A stretch of 17,794 bases of DNA from an uncultured Atopobium sp. Lineage in GTDB: Bacteria > Actinomycetota > Coriobacteriia > Coriobacteriales > Atopobiaceae. The notes beneath the pieces were generated by a model that saw only the letters and a list, made by a program, of their open reading frames with translations, ran no database searches and was not told where the DNA came from. The position numbers and the translations under genes are program-made. How positions within the stretch are numbered: the first letter of the stretch is position 1; the number at the start of each line of letters is the position of its first letter. The stretch lies in contig CALIAD010000093.1 in assembly GCA_938041635.1 (NCBI GenBank), positions 1-17,794 on the forward strand, written 5' to 3'. Below are positions 14,077 to 17,794 of the stretch, piece by piece.

Positions 14077-15117
14077 ATGGCTCACGGAGCGTTGCGGGGT
14101 GTCAATTTAACTGGTTGGCTTACGCTTGAACCGTGGGTAACTCCTGAGCCGTTTGCACGCACAGGGTGCGTTGATGAGGCTCAGCTCATTAAAGCGCTGG
14201 GTGTTGAGGACTACCACGATTTTGTTAAAGCGCATCGTTCTTCATTTATTCAGAGCTCTGACTTTGTCAGTATTGCCGCTCGTGGTTTTAACGCGGTAAG
14301 AATTTCTGTGCCTTGGTACGTTTTTGATGAAGAAGCCGCAGGGACTCCATATGTTAGCTGCATTACCGAGCTTGATAGAGCTCTTGAATGGGCAGAAGAA
14401 CTTGGCCTGCACGTTATTTTTGTACTGGCAGTCAATCCAGGTTTGCCTGATGGCTTGAATGACCAGCCAGGTGGTGCTCCGCGCACTAGAATTTCTGGGG
14501 AGAAATCTCTTTCTATTCTGCATAAGCTTGCCCTTCACTACGCTCACCGCAGCGGTTTTTATGGCATTGAGGTAGCCGATGAGGTTAAGCCTCGTGTGCG
14601 CAAGGGCTTTAAGCTCACAGATGGTATTCCTGGTCACTCGCTTAGAAACTATTATCGCCGTGCTTATGAGACCATTAGATCTGTGGCGGGAGAAGAGCCT
14701 GTGGTCATTCTTCCAGATGGTGGCTGGCCTCAGGGATTTAGGCGTTTTATGAGCCAGCAGGCCTATCAAAACGTTTGGCTTGATGCACACCTTGATAAAC
14801 CCTGCGAGGGAATTGATTGCTCAGGTCCTAGGGGTGTACAGCAGCTTATTGATAAAAACGAAGCGTATTTGAAGACTTCTGCTTCAGGTGGTCTGCCGGT
14901 CATGGTGGGTAAGTGGTCAGCATCACTTCCAAGCATTGACGGTGCTATGACGGCAGAGGGAAGAATTGCGCTTGAGCGCATTTACACTTCCGGCCAGCTC
15001 AAAGTGTACAATACGTGTCCTGCATGGTTCTTCCAGACCTGGAAGACCTCCGCATTTTTGGCTGCATGGGACGCACGCGTTGCGCTTGCAACGTTTGAGA
15101 GGGGAATGCTCGAGTAA
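14077..15117 (+). CDS. GH5-like TIM-barrel protein, probable non-catalytic relative of exo-beta-1,3-glucanases
   Basis: The 346-residue protein resembles glycoside hydrolase family 5 proteins of the yeast exo-beta-1,3-glucanase kind. Signatures are GVNLTGWLTLEPWVTPEPF at 8-26, GFNAVRISVPWYVF at 70-83, LDRALEWAEELGLHVIF at 99-115, a PGLPDG-type loop at 121-126, GIEVADEV at 163-170 where relatives have GIELLNEP (acid/base at E169), WLDAHLD at 234-240, and WFFQTWKT at 317-324. At the beta-7 motif, where relatives read VGEWS, this protein reads VGKWS: K279 (codon AAG at 14911-14913) replaces the nucleophile glutamate. The HG dipeptide of the beta-3 loop is also missing. There is no signal peptide. 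The ATG at 14077 has GAGGTGG 6 bases upstream. The gene overlaps rsmI by one base (TAATG). It is likely a cytoplasmic binding or regulatory protein; residual chemistry is not excluded. Confidence 0.75.
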   Translation: MAHGALRGVNLTGWLTLEPWVTPEPFARTGCVDEAQLIKALGVEDYHDFVKAHRSSFIQSSDFVSIAARGFNAVRISVPWYVFDEEAAGTPYVSCITELDRALEWAEELGLHVIFVLAVNPGLPDGLNDQPGGAPRTRISGEKSLSILHKLALHYAHRSGFYGIEVADEVKPRVRKGFKLTDGIPGHSLRNYYRRAYETIRSVAGEEPVVILPDGGWPQGFRRFMSQQAYQNVWLDAHLDKPCEGIDCSGPRGVQQLIDKNEAYLKTSASGGLPVMVGKWSASLPSIDGAMTAEGRIALERIYTSGQLKVYNTCPAWFFQTWKTSAFLAAWDARVALATFERGMLE

Positions 15118-15992
15118 TGACAGAATCTACTCTTTTAGCAGGTAAACTGTCTATTGTGGGCGCGCCTATTGGTAACCTTTCGGACGCGTCACCGCGCGTT
15201 AAAGAAACGCTTGCAGCAGCAGATGTCATTTTATGTGAGGACACGCGCGTGACCTCAAAGCTCCTCTCGGCATTTGGCATTCATGTGCCACTGCAGCGCT
15301 GTGATCAAAATATTATTGAGTCGCAAATTGAACCAACGCTAGAGAGGCTTCGCGCGGGTCAGCGTGTTGCGTTTGTGTCAGATGCCGGCATGCCAGGTAT
15401 CTCTGACCCAGGTCAGCATTTGGTAGACGCGGCGCTTTCAGAAGGCCTTGCAACGGAAGTTATTCCGGGTCCTTCTGCGGTAACCTGTGCGCTTGTTGCA
15501 TCAGGTCTGGCAAGTGACCACTTCTTCTTTGAAGGATTCTTGCCCAGAAAGCATGGACAGATTGTTCAGCGCCTACAGCAGCTTGCATCAATTCCGGGCA
15601 CTATTGTGCTATATGAGTCTCCGTTTAGGGTGCTCGCAACGGTTGAGGCCATAGCCGAGGTGTTTCCAACTAGGCAGGTGGCTCTTGTCAGAGAGCTTAC
15701 TAAGCTGCATGAAGAAGTAGTGCGTGATGTGGCACCTTGTCTTGTTGAGACACTTGCTGCAAAAGAGAACCTTAAAGGCGAGTGTGTTTTGGTTATCGCG
15801 GCTCCCACAGAAGAAGAGCTTGCCTCTGCATCATCACAGGTAGAAGGAGAGTCTCAGCTCTCACTTGAAGATGCGATAGAGGCTGGTCTTGCTGCTGGTA
15901 CGAGAAAATCAGCCTTGGCCAAGGAGCTTGCTCAAAAGTTTGGTATTGCGCGTGACGAGGCATACCAGGCAATTCTTGCTCACGAGGCATAA
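15117..15992 (+). CDS. rsmI: 16S rRNA (cytidine-1402-2'-O)-methyltransferase
   Basis: RsmI methylates the 2'-hydroxyl of C1402 in the decoding centre of 16S rRNA using SAM. The 291 residues belong to the SAM-dependent tetrapyrrole-methylase fold. Signatures are LSIVGAPIGNLSDASPRV at 11-28, CEDTRVTSKLL at 40-50, VSDAGMPGISDPG at 87-99, VIPGPSAVTCAL at 115-126, ESPFR at 167-171, ELTKLHEEV at 193-201, and GECVLVI at 221-227. The C-terminal part after about 230 is the usual small helical domain. The ATG overlaps the stop of the GH5-like gene, and AGAGGGG about 13 bases upstream may help. The neighbouring order rsmI-metG-rsmA is common in bacteria. Confidence 0.96.
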   Translation: MTESTLLAGKLSIVGAPIGNLSDASPRVKETLAAADVILCEDTRVTSKLLSAFGIHVPLQRCDQNIIESQIEPTLERLRAGQRVAFVSDAGMPGISDPGQHLVDAALSEGLATEVIPGPSAVTCALVASGLASDHFFFEGFLPRKHGQIVQRLQQLASIPGTIVLYESPFRVLATVEAIAEVFPTRQVALVRELTKLHEEVVRDVAPCLVETLAAKENLKGECVLVIAAPTEEELASASSQVEGESQLSLEDAIEAGLAAGTRKSALAKELAQKFGIARDEAYQAILAHEA

Positions 15993-16028
15993 TCACCATA
16001 CCAACACAAGTGCGCCCAGCATTTGCTC

Positions 16029-16034
16029 TATACT
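16029..16034 (+). promoter_or_regulatory. Candidate -10 box for metG
   Basis: TATACT occurs 37 bases before the metG ATG in a 78-base gap after rsmI. No acceptable -35 was found 16-19 bases upstream. No T-box leader is possible in so short a gap. Confidence 0.3.
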
Positions 16035-16070
16035 GGATAAGTTATTGCAACTTACACAAAGGGAGTCATT

Positions 16071-17681
16071 ATGCCCGAGGCCAAGCCGTCATACTTTATC
16101 ACCACCCCAATTTATTACGTCAACGCAAAGCCACACCTAGGAACTGCGTACTGCACCCTGCTTTGCGATATCCAGGCTCGCTTTAGACGCGCTGCTGGTT
16201 ACGACGTCTTCTTCCTCACCGGTATGGACGAGCATGGCGAGAAGGTCGCTCTTGCTGCAGCTGATCACGGACTGTCTCCACAGGCATGGTGTGACTCGCA
16301 GGTTCCTTTCTTCAAGGGACTCTATGAAGAGCTCAACATCTCATACGACGACTTCATTCGTACTACCGATGAGCGCCACGTAAAAGCTGTCCAGTATCTG
16401 TGGGAGCGCATGCGTGAGGCTGGCTTTATCTACAAGGGATCTTACGATGGTTGGTATTGCATCCACGAGGAGACCTTCTTCACCGAGACTCAGGTAGAGA
16501 AGGCAGATGAAGAGGCTGGTTGCAAGGGCGCACATCTCTGCCCAGATTGCCACCGTGAGCTTGAGCGTGTCTCTGAGGAGTCTTGGTTCTTCAAGCTTTC
16601 TGCATTCCAGGATAAACTGCTTGAACTCTATGCTCAGCACCCAGATTTCATTGAGCCAGATTTCCGTGCAAACGAGGTTCGAAGCTTTGTTGAGTCTGGC
16701 CTCCAGGATATTTCTGTATCCCGTACCAGCTTTGACTGGGGTGTTCCAGTTCCTTTTGATGAGTCTCACGTAACCTACGTCTGGTTTGACGCTCTTCTCA
16801 ACTACTACACCGCTGTTGGCTATGGCGATGACAGTCCAGAGGCTGCTGCCATGAGAAAGCGCTTCTGGCCAGCTCAGATGCACGTTGTTGGCAAGGACAT
16901 CATCCGCTTCCACTGTGTCATTTGGCCTGCAATGCTTATGGCTCTTGGTGAGGCTGTACCTGAGCACATCTTTGCTCACGGCTTCTTGAACGTTCGCAAC
17001 TCTGAGACCGGCGTTGTTGAGAAGATGAGTAAGTCCCGTGGAAACGCCATTGCACCTAAGGACGTTTTGGACCTGCTGGGTGTTGAGGGCTACCGCTACT
17101 ACTTCATGACCGACGTCACTCCTGGTGAGGACTCTGGCATTTCCTTCGAGCGCATGGAGCAGGTCTATAACGCTGACCTGGCAAATAGCTGGGGTAACTT
17201 GGTTTCTCGCGCCCTTAATATGAGCGATAAGTACTTTGAGGGCGTCACTCCAACTTTTGATGGATCTTCTGTTGCTGCAGACCATCCTCTGCGCAAGCTG
17301 GCTGAGGGCATCTATGACCGCTACGCCGCGTGTATGGAGAAGATGGACTACGTTGGCGCTAAGAACATCATCATGAAGCTTGTCCACGCAGCTAACCACT
17401 ACATTGAGGACGCTGCTCCTTGGACGGTGGCAAAAGACCCAGAGCGCGCAACTGAGCTTGCGGAGATTATCTATACGCTGCTTGAGTCTATCCGCATTTG
17501 CGCACATCTCTTTATGCCATTCATGCCTACCACATCCGCAGAGGTTCTGCGCCGTATGAGCCTTGATGAGGCAGAGATTACCTCTACCGATACCCGCAGC
17601 GAGTGCGTATGGGGCAAGCTTCAGGGTGGCCTGGCTGTCTCTAAGGGAGACGCTCTGTTCCCACGTCTTGCAAGCAAGTAA
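16071..17681 (+). CDS. metG: Methionyl-tRNA synthetase
   Basis: This enzyme charges initiator and elongator tRNA-Met with methionine. It is a class Ia synthetase of 536 residues, the short form without a C-terminal tRNA-binding Trbp111-like domain. The HIGH-type motif is HLGTA at 22-26 after TTPIYYVNAKP. FLTGMDEHGEK is at 48-58, VWFDALLNYYTA at 237-248, VVGKDIIRFHCVIWPA at 272-287, and EKMSKSRGN at 317-325 holds the KMSKS loop. The connective domain carries C130 (GWYCIHEE), C151, and CPDC (C157, C160) as potential metal ligands. Where Bacillus MetRS has CxxC at the first position, this protein has C-I-H-E, so the first knuckle is altered. AAAGGGAG lies 5 bases before the ATG and fixes the start. 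The stop is 2 bases before the rsmA start. Confidence 0.96.
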   Translation: MPEAKPSYFITTPIYYVNAKPHLGTAYCTLLCDIQARFRRAAGYDVFFLTGMDEHGEKVALAAADHGLSPQAWCDSQVPFFKGLYEELNISYDDFIRTTDERHVKAVQYLWERMREAGFIYKGSYDGWYCIHEETFFTETQVEKADEEAGCKGAHLCPDCHRELERVSEESWFFKLSAFQDKLLELYAQHPDFIEPDFRANEVRSFVESGLQDISVSRTSFDWGVPVPFDESHVTYVWFDALLNYYTAVGYGDDSPEAAAMRKRFWPAQMHVVGKDIIRFHCVIWPAMLMALGEAVPEHIFAHGFLNVRNSETGVVEKMSKSRGNAIAPKDVLDLLGVEGYRYYFMTDVTPGEDSGISFERMEQVYNADLANSWGNLVSRALNMSDKYFEGVTPTFDGSSVAADHPLRKLAEGIYDRYAACMEKMDYVGAKNIIMKLVHAANHYIEDAAPWTVAKDPERATELAEIIYTLLESIRICAHLFMPFMPTTSAEVLRRMSLDEAEITSTDTRSECVWGKLQGGLAVSKGDALFPRLASK

Positions 17682-17683
17682 TC

Positions 17684-17794
17684 GTGTCGGAGCACGCATC
17701 GCATCAGACATCGTGGCTTGCTAATCAGCGCGCCACTAAAGAAACGCTGGAACGTTTTGGCCTTGCCACCAAATACAGGCTGGGCCAAAACTTC
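17684..17794 (+). CDS. rsmA: 16S rRNA (adenine-1518/1519-N6)-dimethyltransferase, 5' end only
   Basis: The window ends after 37 codons of an open frame that starts with GTG at 17684, two bases after metG. It reads VSEHASHQTSWLANQR, then ends YRLGQNF, the invariant LGQNF motif that opens the RsmA/KsgA methyltransferase domain. About 30 residues before that motif is a normal N-terminal length for actinobacterial members. RsmA dimethylates two adjacent adenines near the 3' end of 16S rRNA late in 30S assembly. The identification rests on this short motif plus the rsmI-metG-rsmA order; there is no strong ribosome site, so translation probably couples to metG. tatD, often found between metG and rsmA, is absent. 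Confidence 0.85.
   Translation, partial: MSEHASHQTSWLANQRATKETLERFGLATKYRLGQNF

Noticed and set aside
16341..17711. A 456-codon open frame antisense to metG and the start of rsmA
   Set aside because: It mirrors the codon pattern of metG, has no recognisable domain and no supporting ribosome site, and metG is unambiguous across the same bases.
1..17794. tRNA, rRNA, CRISPR, insertion sequences, phage genes or attachment sites
   Set aside because: No cloverleaf-like sequence, spaced direct repeats, transposase or integrase motifs, or boundary repeats were seen; the longest gene-free gaps are under 200 bases and are described.

Overview
The window reads as ordinary bacterial chromosome: it is gene-dense, moderate in base composition, has Shine-Dalgarno sites, short spacers and translationally coupled genes, and shows no sign of phage, insertion sequences, CRISPR or rRNA/tRNA genes. 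The protein set and gene order suggest an actinobacterium of the Coriobacteriia, probably of the Atopobium/Lancefieldella/Olsenella kind. The clues are a corynebacterial-type (class Ic) aspartate aminotransferase, an archaeal-type topoisomerase I, a RicT homologue with a long basic tail, and a tmk-holB-ricT ... rsmI-metG-rsmA order. The taxonomic call is inference from content, not from a search.

Region 1 (1-3368) carries rnhA (RNase HI) facing a DegV-family fatty-acid-binding protein across a shared terminator. A divergent promoter region then leads to the Na+/H+ antiporter nhaA. nhaA ends tail-to-tail, two bases away, with a small unrecognised gene of 89 codons on the minus strand.

Region 2 (3369-7451) holds an aspartate aminotransferase, a membrane-anchored TPR protein coupled to a STAS-domain anti-anti-sigma-like protein, a strong hairpin terminator/attenuator, and a twin-arginine translocase pair (TatA/B-type protein, then TatC).

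Region 3 (7485-9998) is topA, which starts with TTG and encodes an archaeal-type DNA topoisomerase I with four C-terminal Cys4 zinc fingers. A clear intrinsic terminator follows.

Region 4 (10187-17794) is a nucleotide, replication and RNA-maintenance block: tmk, holB, ricT and queD packed with overlaps; a new promoter-like region; a GH5-like TIM-barrel protein coupled to rsmI; then metG; then the first 37 codons of rsmA/ksgA. This resembles the Bacillus tmk-holB-ricT-rsmI-metG neighbourhood, with queD and the GH5-like gene in place of yabA and its neighbours. Much of the block acts on RNA quality: RicT (tRNA/RNA maturation complexes), QueD (queuosine), RsmI and RsmA (16S rRNA methylation) and MetRS.

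Nothing here amounts to a clearly new multigene system. The most interesting item is the GH5-like protein. It keeps the fold signatures of exo-beta-1,3-glucanase relatives, but has lysine where the catalytic nucleophile glutamate should be, lacks a signal peptide, and is coupled to an rRNA methyltransferase gene. Other points worth a second look are the archaeal-type TopA, the 180-residue basic tail on RicT, a His/Asp-rich loop in NhaA, an 18-base perfect palindrome after rnhA, and inverted repeats overlapping two promoter candidates.
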